A stretch of DNA of 35,230 bases, from positions 1 through 35,230 of the forward strand of contig DSBG01000004.1 in the NCBI GenBank assembly GCA_011046135.1, given 5' to 3'. Made by a program: the position numbers and the translations under genes. The notes under the pieces are model-generated. The model saw only the letters and a program-made list of their open reading frames with translations. It had not been told where the DNA came from and made no database searches. Within the stretch, counting starts at the first letter, position 1; each line of letters begins with the position of its first letter. Source of the stretch: Deltaproteobacteria bacterium (GTDB lineage Bacteria > Desulfobacterota > Desulfomonilia > UBA1062). Positions 17,259-26,700 of this stretch are shown piece after piece.

Positions 17259-18103
17259 CAGGATTCGGTCAGGCCAACGACCACGGATACCACGTGGAGA
17301 TCAAGGGGGTGAATCACCGCTACCGCGATATCAGGGTGCGACTCCCGAAGGACCTCTCCTCCCTCGAGATTCCGGCCAGAGACCTGATCAGCAAAGCGGT
17401 CTCCAGGGGAAAAGTGGAGGTGAGCGTAAACCGCGACGCACGCCAGACGGCCCAGGAAAAAATGGAGATCAACTGGGAACTTGCCCGGAGCTACTTCCAG
17501 GATCTCTCACGCCTTGCAGAGGATTTCGGAGGAGAGGTGTGTTTCCGCGATCTCACCGTCATTCCGGGTGTCTTTTCAGAATCACAGAGAACCGTGGAAG
17601 AGCAGTGGCCGCTTCTGGAACAGACCCTGTCCCAGGCACTCGATGCCTTCAGCAGGTCGAAAGAAGCAGAGGGAGCGAGCCTGTATACCGACATTGCTTC
17701 CAGGGTCGATATCCTGGTCAGACTGAAAGAGGAGATGGAACGGGAGGCCCACACCATGGTGTCCCTGTACCGTGACCGTCTCAAGGAACGCCTGGACCAG
17801 CTCCTTGGTCAGAACACGGTGATCCTCGACGATATCCGTCTCGAGCAGGAGATCGCCCTCATGGCGGACAGGAGCGACATCACCGAAGAACTGGTCAGGC
17901 TCGAGGGCCATCTGACATCACTGCGCACGACACTGGACTCGTCGGATTCCATCGGCAGGCGCCTTGATTTCATTCTCCAGGAGATCAACCGGGAGATCAA
18001 CACCATCGGGTCCAAGGGCCAGGTGATGGTATTGAGCCACGCCGTGATCGAGGCGAAAACAGAAATTGAAAAAATTCGCGAACAGGTTCAGAATATCGAA
18101 TAA
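17243..18103 (+). CDS. YicC family endoribonuclease-like protein
   Basis: MPRSMTGFGQA N-terminus; conserved C-terminus GRRLDFILQEINREINTIGSK. Confidence 0.92.
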   Translation: MPRSMTGFGQANDHGYHVEIKGVNHRYRDIRVRLPKDLSSLEIPARDLISKAVSRGKVEVSVNRDARQTAQEKMEINWELARSYFQDLSRLAEDFGGEVCFRDLTVIPGVFSESQRTVEEQWPLLEQTLSQALDAFSRSKEAEGASLYTDIASRVDILVRLKEEMEREAHTMVSLYRDRLKERLDQLLGQNTVILDDIRLEQEIALMADRSDITEELVRLEGHLTSLRTTLDSSDSIGRRLDFILQEINREINTIGSKGQVMVLSHAVIEAKTEIEKIREQVQNIE

Positions 18104-18136
18104 CCAGGGGATATCGTTCCCCAAAGGAGTGAGGTA

Positions 18137-18430
18137 ATGGGCAAACAGGATACAAAGCTGCTGAACATCGGGTTTAACAATGGAGTTGTTGCCTCCAGAA
18201 TCATCGCCATCGTCAATCCATCATCGTCACCCATGAAGCGCATGAGGGAAGAAGCCAGGGAGAAAGGCCTGCTCATCGATGCAACCCAGGGACGGAAAAC
18301 CAGGTCCATCATTATTACCGACAGCTCGCACGTCATCCTGAGTGCCATACAGGCCGAGACCATTTCCAACCGTCTTTCCGATGGGGCGGCATTGAAAGAG
18401 GTTGCAAGGGAGATCAGGGAGCAAGGGTGA
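18137..18430 (+). CDS. DUF370/RemA family regulator
   Basis: [53 protein letters not shown]. Confidence 0.92.
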   Translation: MGKQDTKLLNIGFNNGVVASRIIAIVNPSSSPMKRMREEAREKGLLIDATQGRKTRSIIITDSSHVILSAIQAETISNRLSDGAALKEVAREIREQG

Positions 18431-19023
18431 GAATTTTCATATCCGGGCCATCCGGGGTGGGAAAATCCACCATTATCGCTGAAGTTCTCAAGCATAATCC
18501 AGATTTCATTCTCTCCATATCGTATACAACCCGACTTCCGCGGCCGGGTGAGCGTGACGGCAGAGACTACTTCTTCGTTCCCCGGGAAACCTTCGAAGAG
18601 ATGCGCGCACATGGTGCGTTCCTCGAGTGGGCCGAGGTGCACGCTCATCTCTACGGAACCTCCCTCGAATGGGTGGATTCCCGGGAACGTGAAGGCCTCA
18701 ACGTGCTCTTTGACATCGATGTACAGGGTGTCTCCCAGGCACTGGCAAAGGGATCTCCAGGACGATCCGTCCTGATCGTGCCTCCCCGGTGGGAAGACCT
18801 CTCGCGCAGGCTGGAAAACCGGGGGACAGAGGCTCCCGAATCGCTCTCCCTTCGCCTTGAAAACGCAAAGCAGGAACTCCTGCAGTGGCCGCTGTTCGAT
18901 TACCTGGTCATCAACGAAACCGTTGCGCACGCAACGCACACGATCAACGCCATTATCCATGCCTGCAGAAACGAGAGGGATGAAACCATAAGGAGGTTGC
19001 CATGGCTTTCCGGGATCGCATAA
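18427..19023 (+). CDS. gmk: Guanylate kinase
   Basis: [13 protein letters not shown]-loop, [23 protein letters not shown] start overlapping the upstream stop. Confidence 0.92.
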   Translation: MRIFISGPSGVGKSTIIAEVLKHNPDFILSISYTTRLPRPGERDGRDYFFVPRETFEEMRAHGAFLEWAEVHAHLYGTSLEWVDSREREGLNVLFDIDVQGVSQALAKGSPGRSVLIVPPRWEDLSRRLENRGTEAPESLSLRLENAKQELLQWPLFDYLVINETVAHATHTINAIIHACRNERDETIRRLPWLSGIA

Positions 19024-19721
19024 TCTTTGCCCTCGATGTCGGTGATCTGCCCTCTGCACGAAGATGGGTCCAGAAGCTCCGTACCCACGTCGGGTGGTTC
19101 AAGGTTGGCATGGAACTCTTTACCGCCACAGGGCCCGACATCATCTCGCTGGTCAAGGAGGGCGGGCTCAAGTGTTTCCTTGACCTCAAGTTTCACGATA
19201 TCCCCAACACCGTCTCAGGCGCGGTCCGATCCGCCACGAGGATCGGTGCAGACATGGTGACCATCCACATCTCCGGTGGCAGGGACATGATCACCGCCGC
19301 CATGGACGCTGCCATCGATGAAGCGAAAAAGACCGGCACTCAGCGTCCGAACGTGGTGGGAGTGAGTGTCCTCACGTCGCTCAACGGGGGAGACCTGAGA
19401 GAGATCGGCATTGAGAGGCCGCCGGGCGAACAGACCATGCACCTGGCAAAACTTGCCTCGACCTTCGGTATCGACGGTCTCGTCTGCTCTGCCGATGACC
19501 TCAGGGACCTCAGGAACACCGTTCCCGAAGGATTTACCCTCATCACGCCGGGAATACGTCCCGCGTGGTCCCTCCAGGGGGATCAGAAGAGGATCGCCAC
19601 CCCGAAGATGGCAATCGATGCGGGGGCAGATCTCCTGGTCATTGGAAGACCCATAAGCCAGGCACCCGATCCTGTCGAGGCAGTACAGAGGATCGTTGCA
19701 GAGATGGAAACAGGACAGTAG
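19002..19721 (+). CDS. pyrF: Orotidine 5'-phosphate decarboxylase
   Basis: IFALDV, DLKFHDIPNTV, VGRPISQAPDPVEA-type ends. Confidence 0.95.
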   Translation: MAFRDRIIFALDVGDLPSARRWVQKLRTHVGWFKVGMELFTATGPDIISLVKEGGLKCFLDLKFHDIPNTVSGAVRSATRIGADMVTIHISGGRDMITAAMDAAIDEAKKTGTQRPNVVGVSVLTSLNGGDLREIGIERPPGEQTMHLAKLASTFGIDGLVCSADDLRDLRNTVPEGFTLITPGIRPAWSLQGDQKRIATPKMAIDAGADLLVIGRPISQAPDPVEAVQRIVAEMETGQ

Positions 19722-19822
19722 TGCAAAGCCGGCCGCATGTCCAGCTCACGTGTGGGCGTACACCGGTCCCGGCAGATGACGGTGGGTAGTGTCCGGAGAA
19801 AATGTTCTCAAGGTGATGTGTC

Positions 19823-20467
19823 ATGAGAATCGGATTCGTCAGTTCGCTCATGTTCTCGCTGGGGTTCCACCTGATGATACTCACCAGCATGCCTGACCAT
19901 CCCTGGATCCAGGACCATACGTCACCTCCGCCCAGCACCCTGTCAATAAGCATCGGTGCACTGCCCCTGGAGGAAGTCCTGACCCCTGTGGCACCGGAGA
20001 ACCCTCGCGAGGCTGCATTTCCGCAAGAAGTGCTCAGCCGCGTCGATCAACCCACCCCGCTGCCCGAGACAACGGACCTCCCTGTCCAGCCCGAGAATCC
20101 TCCCGAGCGTGTGGAAACACACCCGAGCACAACGGAAGAATACCAGGTGGTGGCTGAACACACGACCGGGCACAGCTCTGAGGAAGACGTCTTCTCCCAG
20201 GCCATGCCCCTGAACAGGAAGATCCCCGATTACCCTCGATACAGCAACCTTCACCGCCACCAGGGTGAGGTTGTCGTTGCCTACAAGGTAGATACCAAGG
20301 GACTGGCCTTCGACATCACCATCAGGAAGTCTTCAGGCCACGCACGTCTCGACAGGGCCGCGGTCGAGGCCGTACGGCAAACACGCTTTGCTCCTGCCAG
20401 AAAAAATGGTGACCCCGTCGTCTCAGAGCGTGAGGACCTCTTCACGTTCATCCATCCCGGGGCATAG
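19823..20467 (+). CDS. TonB-like energy transducer
   Basis: Pro/Glu-rich linker and C-terminal PDYPRYSNLHRHQGEVVVAYKVDTKGLAFDITIRKSSGHARLDRAAVEAVRQTRFAPA. Confidence 0.85.
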   Translation: MRIGFVSSLMFSLGFHLMILTSMPDHPWIQDHTSPPPSTLSISIGALPLEEVLTPVAPENPREAAFPQEVLSRVDQPTPLPETTDLPVQPENPPERVETHPSTTEEYQVVAEHTTGHSSEEDVFSQAMPLNRKIPDYPRYSNLHRHQGEVVVAYKVDTKGLAFDITIRKSSGHARLDRAAVEAVRQTRFAPARKNGDPVVSEREDLFTFIHPGA

Positions 20468-20545
20468 CGTGAAGCGAGACCTCTCTTTGCGATGACGCAC
20501 CTTTCCCGGCAGGGAGGGCATCTCGACACCCGTGAGCCTCTCATG

Positions 20546-20575
20546 TTGACCGGGATGCCTGTACGCTTGTATGGT
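20546..20575 (+). promoter_or_regulatory. Candidate rsmD promoter TTGACC-N18-TATGGT
   Basis: -10 ends 7 nt before ATG 20583. Confidence 0.5.
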
Positions 20576-20582
20576 GCTGTCC

Positions 20583-21113
20583 ATGACCATCAGAATCTGC
20601 GGCGGTCTCTACCGGTCGATCCGACTCGATTGCCCCGCACGGGGGGTGAGACCTACGACCGAGAAGGTGAAGGAAGCCATCTTTTCAGTGCTGGGAGCGG
20701 AACTGGTGGACAAGACCGTGCTCGATCTCTTTGCCGGGTGCGGGTCTCTGGGTATCGAAGCCCTGAGCCGCGGCGCTCGGCAGGCTCACTTTGTGGAACA
20801 CTCACGCCACGGTGTTGACGTCATCATCAAGAACCTCACGAAGGTTGGCATACGCGAAAAGGCGCGTGTTACCAGGGCCGACGTACGATCCTTCATCAGA
20901 ACCCCGTCTCTGGCATTCGACCTCATTTTCATGGACCCTCCGTACAACAAAGGCCTTGCCTCTGAACTGACCCCTCGTGTATATAGGCTGCTGAACACGG
21001 GAGGTATCCTGGTGGTGGAACATGCCCCGACAGAGCCCATCGAGAGTGCGGTATGGAAATCCAAACGCTATGGGGACACGGCGGTTTCTTTCCTTGTCCG
21101 GGGTGAGCCATGA
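20583..21113 (+). CDS. rsmD: 16S rRNA m2G966 methyltransferase RsmD
   Basis: RPTTEKVKEAIFSVLG, DLFAGCGSLGIEALSRGA, DLIFMDPPYNKG. Confidence 0.92.
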   Translation: MTIRICGGLYRSIRLDCPARGVRPTTEKVKEAIFSVLGAELVDKTVLDLFAGCGSLGIEALSRGARQAHFVEHSRHGVDVIIKNLTKVGIREKARVTRADVRSFIRTPSLAFDLIFMDPPYNKGLASELTPRVYRLLNTGGILVVEHAPTEPIESAVWKSKRYGDTAVSFLVRGEP

Positions 21114-21604
21114 CTAAGCTCGCGGTCTGTCCCGGATCATTCGACCCCATTACCAACGGGCACCTCGACATTGTGAGGCGGGGCCTGTGCGTGTTCGACA
21201 AGGTGATCATCGCGGTGGGCCACAACCCGCTCAAACCCGATCTCTTCACCACGGAAGAAAAACTCGAGATGATCAGGAAATCCGTTGAAGGGCATCCGCA
21301 CATCAGCGTGGACAGCTTCGAGGGACTGCTGGTGAACTATATCGAGCGCATCGGCGCATGTGCCATCCTGCGAGGCCTGCGCGTCATATCCGACTTTGAG
21401 CTCGAACTCCAGCTAGCCCTCATGAACAGGCGCCTGTGCGACCGAATCGAGACCTTCTTTCTCATGACCGACTTCAACAATCTCTTCGTCAGTTCCACCA
21501 TAATCAAGGCCACGGCCTCTGCAGGTGGCTCTGTCAAGGGACTGGTCCCCGAACCTGTTCTGGAAAAACTCAAAGAAAAGTTCCCCTCCATGAGCATCCA
21601 ATAA
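21110..21604 (+). CDS. coaD: Phosphopantetheine adenylyltransferase
   Basis: AVCPGSFDPITNGHLDIVRRG; RGLRVISDFELELQLALMNR. Confidence 0.97.
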   Translation: MTKLAVCPGSFDPITNGHLDIVRRGLCVFDKVIIAVGHNPLKPDLFTTEEKLEMIRKSVEGHPHISVDSFEGLLVNYIERIGACAILRGLRVISDFELELQLALMNRRLCDRIETFFLMTDFNNLFVSSTIIKATASAGGSVKGLVPEPVLEKLKEKFPSMSIQ

Positions 21605-21624
21605 TCCCCCAAGGGAGGACACCC

Positions 21625-22794
21625 ATGAAGATTTCCCGACTCGTTTCCCGGATACCCGCTTCTTCGACTCTGGCCATCGATGCAAAGGTCAAGGAGCTCA
21701 AGGCCCAGAGCAGAGATGTAATTGGGTTCGGAGCAGGAGAACCAGACTTCGACACCCCGGAGAACATAAAGAACTCGGCCATCGAAGCACTGCGGAAGGG
21801 GCGCACGAAATACACCCCTGTAGGCGGGACCCCGGAGCTCAAAGAGGCGATCTGTGCCACCGTGCACAAGGACTACGGGCTCACCGTGGCACCTGACAAC
21901 GTCATCGTATCATGCGGTGCAAAACACAGCCTCTACAACCTCTTCCTTTCCCTGTTCGAGGCTGGAGACGAAGTCATCTGTCCCGCGCCCTACTGGGTTT
22001 CCTACCCGCCCATGATCGAGATTGCCGGTGCAACCCCGGTGATCGTGGACACCAGGCCCACCGGCATGAAGCTGCTCGCTTCCCTGGCGGAAGAGGCCAT
22101 TACCAGGAACACCAGGGGAATCGTGATCAATTCACCGTCTAATCCCACGGGAATGGTCTATGCCCGGGAGGAACTGGAGAAGATAGCCGACCTCTGCGTG
22201 AAGCACGACATCATCATCATATCCGACGACATCTACCAGAAGATTCTCTTCGACGGAGCGGAGTTCTTCAGCCTTGCCACCCTCTCGCCGGAGGTTGCCC
22301 GGCGGACCTTCATCATCAACGGGGCATCCAAGACCTATGCCATGACAGGCTGGCGCATCGGATACTGCGTGGGGGATGCGAGCGTCATAAAGGCAATGAC
22401 ACGCCTGCAGAGCCAGAGCACCTCGAACCCCACGACATTTGCCCAAGATGGCGCTCTCACCTCGCTGACAAGCGACCAGTCCCTCGTCGAGGAGCGTTGC
22501 AGAATTTTTCAGAAGCGCAGAGACCTCATGGTTACGAAGATTCGCGAGATCCCGGGATTCGGCATCACCCCGCCCGAGGGGGCCTTCTACGCCTTTCCGA
22601 GCATCGACGGGCACATGGACCGTTTCGGCGGTGCCACTGCGTTTGCAGAGTTTCTCCTGGACAAGGCCCTGGTGGCGGTTGTTCCCGGGGAAGGGTTCGG
22701 TGCCCAGAACCACGTGCGTGTATCCTTTGCCACTTCCGAAGAAACCATCGTCACGGGGCTCGCCAGAATCAGGGATGCTGTCTCCTCCCTGTAG
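21625..22794 (+). CDS. Pyridoxal-phosphate aspartate aminotransferase (class I/II)
   Basis: GAGEPDFDTPENI, NSPSNPTG, GASKTYAMTGWRIGY; SD GGGAGG. Confidence 0.95.
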   Translation: MKISRLVSRIPASSTLAIDAKVKELKAQSRDVIGFGAGEPDFDTPENIKNSAIEALRKGRTKYTPVGGTPELKEAICATVHKDYGLTVAPDNVIVSCGAKHSLYNLFLSLFEAGDEVICPAPYWVSYPPMIEIAGATPVIVDTRPTGMKLLASLAEEAITRNTRGIVINSPSNPTGMVYAREELEKIADLCVKHDIIIISDDIYQKILFDGAEFFSLATLSPEVARRTFIINGASKTYAMTGWRIGYCVGDASVIKAMTRLQSQSTSNPTTFAQDGALTSLTSDQSLVEERCRIFQKRRDLMVTKIREIPGFGITPPEGAFYAFPSIDGHMDRFGGATAFAEFLLDKALVAVVPGEGFGAQNHVRVSFATSEETIVTGLARIRDAVSSL

Positions 22795-22996
22795 ATGGCT
22801 CACTCGAGCTGCGTGTCTCGGTGAGGTCTCGGAAAAGAGACGGTACGCCTCAAAGGGGGTCCTCGTCGCTCCACAAGCCAGTCAGGCGGTTCGAGGTTCT
22901 CTCCGGGAACGCATGCCGGGGGAAGAGCCTCCTGATATGCGGTATTCTCCTTCCTGCCCCGAGAATACAGGTTCCTGGAAGCGAGGCAACCGTGAT

Positions 22997-23023
22997 TCAA
23001 GAAAAAAGTTGCTTCACCGATAG
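22997..23023 (+). promoter_or_regulatory. Candidate sigma28 (FliA) promoter upstream of fliS
   Basis: TCAAGAAA-N11-ACCGATAG resembles TAAAGTTT-N11-GCCGATAA. Confidence 0.45.
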
Positions 23024-23056
23024 ATGAAGTAGCATCCGATATGGGGAGGATCAGGA

Positions 23057-23434
23057 ATGACCATGAATTCGGCAGGCTTCCAGGCTTACAGGAAAACACA
23101 GATCCAGACGGCTGACCAGGGAAGCCTCATTCTCATGTGCTACGACGGCGCCATCAGGTTCCTCAAGCAGGCACAGTCCGCACACAGCACGGGAGACCAC
23201 CAGAAACTGAACCTCTGCTGTACCAAGGCCTCCAATGTCCTGTGGGAGCTTGCCAACAGCATCAACCTAGAGGCCGGAGCGGTTGCCGTCAATCTCCAGT
23301 CGCTCTACAACTACATGATCAGACGGATCGTCGATGCCCAGTATCATGGCAGAATCGAGGCCATGGACGAGGTGATCGCATACCTCAAGGAACTCAGGGA
23401 CTCATGGGAACAGATCATAAAAAAACAGAACTGA
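23057..23434 (+). CDS. fliS: Flagellar export chaperone FliS
   Basis: YRKTQIQTADQGSLILMCYDGAIRFLKQA...LYNYMIRRIVDA. Confidence 0.93.
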   Translation: MTMNSAGFQAYRKTQIQTADQGSLILMCYDGAIRFLKQAQSAHSTGDHQKLNLCCTKASNVLWELANSINLEAGAVAVNLQSLYNYMIRRIVDAQYHGRIEAMDEVIAYLKELRDSWEQIIKKQN

Positions 23435-23775
23435 TGTCCTGCCTGAGATCGTGGCGTCAGATCATCAGGAAACAGGCTCGCTCTGTGGAGGCAACCAGCC
23501 TCGACGAACTCAGAGACCTCACCAGCCAGGCCTCCATCCTTCAGGCCCGCATCGAGGAGATCATCGGCACCAGCGCTCCCGGAACCATTGGGGAAGAAGC
23601 CATCACCCTCCTGGGTGACATTTCCGCCGAACACGCCGAATGTCTCCGCATGCTCCAGCAGGGAACCGACAAGCTCAAGAGCGACCTTTCTCGGCTGAAA
23701 AAGAACAGGGCATCGCTCAACGGCTACAAGCAGCAGCCTTCACGTCAACCCCGCATCATGAGCAAGCTCACATAG
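23434..23775 (+). CDS. Small helical protein, possible FliT/FlgN-type chaperone
   Basis: TGATG stop/start overlap with fliS; helical 113-aa product; genomic position. Confidence 0.55.
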   Translation: MSCLRSWRQIIRKQARSVEATSLDELRDLTSQASILQARIEEIIGTSAPGTIGEEAITLLGDISAEHAECLRMLQQGTDKLKSDLSRLKKNRASLNGYKQQPSRQPRIMSKLT

Positions 23776-23795
23776 GGTTTCCCGGTCCTGACGAG

Positions 23796-23824
23796 TTGAC
23801 AGAACAGCCCTTTTCACCTACTGT
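23796..23824 (+). promoter_or_regulatory. Candidate maf promoter TTGACA-N17-TACTGT
   Basis: -10 ends 6 nt before the ATG. Confidence 0.6.
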
Positions 23825-23830
23825 GCTGCC

Positions 23831-24421
23831 ATGCACATACTCCTTTCGTCAGGGTCCCCGCGCAGAAAAGAACTCCTCGAGCTCATGGGTCTTTCCTTCG
23901 AGGTGAGGATTCCCACAACCCCTGAAGTGCAGCTCGCCGGAGAACGTCCTTCAGACTTCTGTGCGCGGGTCAGCGAAGAAAAGGCCCGGGAAGCCTCCCG
24001 GGAGCACCTCGACTCCCTGGTGATCGGCGCGGACACGGTGGTAGTACAGGGGGGAGAGATCCTGGGAAAACCCCGCGACCACGACGAGGCACGGAGGTAC
24101 CTGGTGCAGCTTCAGGACAGCCGTCATGACGTGCTTACCGGGTATACCATCACGTACCGGAGAGAGTCCGTAACACGGGTGATCACGACAGCGGTGCACT
24201 TCAGGGCCATGACCGATGACGAGATCTCCTGGTACATCGCCACCGGGGAACCCATGGACAAGGCTGGAGCCTATGCGCTCCAGGGTGCGGGATCACTCTT
24301 CATCGACCGGATCAAAGGTTCATACACCAATGTCATCGGGCTTCCGGTATCAGAGCTGTACCAGGATCTGAAGGGCTTTGGCCTCAGTGTAGATCATATG
24401 AGGGGAGGAATGTTTGCATGA
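23831..24421 (+). CDS. Maf family nucleotide pyrophosphatase
   Basis: ILLSSGSPRRKELLELMGLSFEV, VIGADTVV, DKAGAYALQGAGSLFIDRIKGSYTNVIGLP. Confidence 0.95.
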   Translation: MHILLSSGSPRRKELLELMGLSFEVRIPTTPEVQLAGERPSDFCARVSEEKAREASREHLDSLVIGADTVVVQGGEILGKPRDHDEARRYLVQLQDSRHDVLTGYTITYRRESVTRVITTAVHFRAMTDDEISWYIATGEPMDKAGAYALQGAGSLFIDRIKGSYTNVIGLPVSELYQDLKGFGLSVDHMRGGMFA

Positions 24422-25905
24422 GCAGGTACATCATGGCAATCGATCAGGGTACGACCGGAACCCGCATCATGATCGTGGACAGGGATGGCCTCACAAAGGC
24501 AATGGTCTATTCGGAATTTCCCCAGATCTATCCGCGCCCATCCTGGGTTGAACACGATCCCGAGGTCATCTGGAACACGACGCGGACCGTGATGGCAAAG
24601 GCCCTGAAAACTGCCGGGGCTGATATCGGAGACATCGCGGGAATCGGCATCACCAATCAGAGGGAAACTACCGTTGTGTGGGACAGAGCCACACTCAAGC
24701 CCGTCTATAATGCCATTGTCTGGCAGTGCAGGAGGAGCGCACCAATCTGCGATGAACTGAAAAATCAGGGCTATGAAGACCTGTTCCGGTCAAAGACAGG
24801 GCTCGTGCTCGATGCCTATTTTTCCGGGACCAAGGTGAAGTGGCTCCTCGATGAAATCCCGGGACTGCGAGAGCGTGCCCGCCGAAACGAACTCGCCTTC
24901 GGAACCATCGACAGCTGGCTCATCGCACAGCTCACCGGGGGGACAGTTCACGCAACGGATTACACCAACGCCTCCCGAACCCTGCTGTACAATATTCATG
25001 AAAAGACCTGGGATGACGAACTCCTCGAGATCCTGGACATCCCCAGGGAACTGCTCCCACGGGTGGTACCTTCAGCCGGCATCTTAGGCGGGACCGATGC
25101 GGGCATCCTCGGCGCCTCTGTTCCCATCGCCGGGATCGCCGGGGACCAGCAGGCAGCATTGTTCGGCCAGGGATGCTTCGATCCGGGGCAGGCAAAAAAC
25201 ACCTATGGAACCGGATGTTTTCTCCTGCTGAACACGGGAGACGAAAACGTGCTGCCGGGCAACGGCCTCATCCAGACCCTTGCCTGTACCGGGGAGGGAA
25301 CACCCTGCTATGCCCTCGAAGGATCGGTGTTCATCGCAGGGGCCGTCATCCAGTGGCTTCGTGATGGTCTGGGCCTGATCACGGATGCATCTGAAACCCA
25401 GGCCCTCGCACAGAGCGTGAGCGATTCCCATGGAGTGTACCTGGTTCCCGCCTTTGCGGGGCTCGGGGCTCCCCACTGGGACATGTACGCACGGGGCGCC
25501 ATTCTCGGCCTCACCAGGAGCACTACGAGGGCACACATCGTCCGTGCGGCCCTGGAGGGAATCGCTTACCAGATCCAGGATCTCACCGGCGCCTTCGAGG
25601 AATCCACCGCCACGGCATTCACCGAACTGAAGGCGGATGGCGGAGCGAGCAGAAACGATTTTCTCATGCAGTTCCAGGCAGATGTGCTCGGATACCCGGT
25701 CGACCGCTCGGCCTCCATCGAGTCCACCGGCATGGGGGCAGCCTTCCTGGCTGGCATAGCAACAGGCATGTGGTCGCCCGGCGATCAGCTCCGGGACTTG
25801 AGAAAATCAGACAGGATCTTCCTTCCCACCCTGAGCCAGGAGAACAGGCGAGCTCTCTATGCAGGATGGAAAGAAGCCGTGGCCCGAGTGAAAACGGATT
25901 CCTAG
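24418..25905 (+). CDS. glpK: Glycerol kinase
   Basis: IMAIDQGTTGTR, GITNQRETTVVWD, AGDQQAALFGQGCF, KADGGASRNDFLMQFQAD. Confidence 0.96.
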   Translation: MSRYIMAIDQGTTGTRIMIVDRDGLTKAMVYSEFPQIYPRPSWVEHDPEVIWNTTRTVMAKALKTAGADIGDIAGIGITNQRETTVVWDRATLKPVYNAIVWQCRRSAPICDELKNQGYEDLFRSKTGLVLDAYFSGTKVKWLLDEIPGLRERARRNELAFGTIDSWLIAQLTGGTVHATDYTNASRTLLYNIHEKTWDDELLEILDIPRELLPRVVPSAGILGGTDAGILGASVPIAGIAGDQQAALFGQGCFDPGQAKNTYGTGCFLLLNTGDENVLPGNGLIQTLACTGEGTPCYALEGSVFIAGAVIQWLRDGLGLITDASETQALAQSVSDSHGVYLVPAFAGLGAPHWDMYARGAILGLTRSTTRAHIVRAALEGIAYQIQDLTGAFEESTATAFTELKADGGASRNDFLMQFQADVLGYPVDRSASIESTGMGAAFLAGIATGMWSPGDQLRDLRKSDRIFLPTLSQENRRALYAGWKEAVARVKTDS

Positions 25906-25908
25906 GGT

Positions 25909-26676
25909 ATGATTTTCTTCGAGTATCTCGGCAGGACCACTCTGAATTTCTTCGAACAGATCGGAGCCCTGTTCCTGTTCTGCTTCCACACACTCACCTG
26001 GATGGTCCGCCCTCCCCTGTACCTCCGCCAGTACGTCAAGCAGATGGAGTACATCGGCGTGAAATCATCAGTGGTGGTTGTGCTCACCGGACTCTTCACC
26101 GGTATGGTGAGTGCGCTGCAGACGTATCACGGGTTCAGCCTCTTCGGAGCGGAATCTCTGGTGGGGTCCACCACGGCCCTCGGCCTCTTCCGTGAACTGG
26201 GACCCGTGCTTGCCGCGCTCATGGTGACCGCCCGGGCGGGATCTGCCATGACCGCTGAAATCGGGACCATGCGCGTAACAGAGCAGATCGACGCTCTGAC
26301 CGTCATGGCGGTGAATCCCTTCCAGTACCTCGTGATTCCCCGGATCATCGCCGCCATCATCATGATGCCCATGCTGACGCTGCTGTTCGACAGTGTCGGG
26401 CTCCTCGGGGCATATTTCGTGGGGGTGGGCCTGCTGGATATCGACAAGGGCGTGTTCCTGGCCCGGATCATGGAGTACGTCCAGTACAAGGATCTCTTTT
26501 CAGGCCTGGCAAAGGCACTCTTCTTCGGAGCGATCCTGTCCATCGTGGGGTGCTACAAGGGATACACCACGACCGGCGGGGCAGAGGGAGTCGGTCGATC
26601 CACCACCTATTCCGTGGTCATCTCCGCTGTGAGCATCCTGATCGCCGACTATATCCTCACGGCCATCATGTTCTGA
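25909..26676 (+). CDS. MlaE/YrbE family ABC transporter permease
   Basis: ELGPVLAALMVTARAGSAMTAEIGTMRVTEQIDAL; hydrophobic throughout. Confidence 0.93.
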   Translation: MIFFEYLGRTTLNFFEQIGALFLFCFHTLTWMVRPPLYLRQYVKQMEYIGVKSSVVVVLTGLFTGMVSALQTYHGFSLFGAESLVGSTTALGLFRELGPVLAALMVTARAGSAMTAEIGTMRVTEQIDALTVMAVNPFQYLVIPRIIAAIIMMPMLTLLFDSVGLLGAYFVGVGLLDIDKGVFLARIMEYVQYKDLFSGLAKALFFGAILSIVGCYKGYTTTGGAEGVGRSTTYSVVISAVSILIADYILTAIMF

Positions 26677-26700
26677 TCAGACAACCCGGGGAAGATCTCC

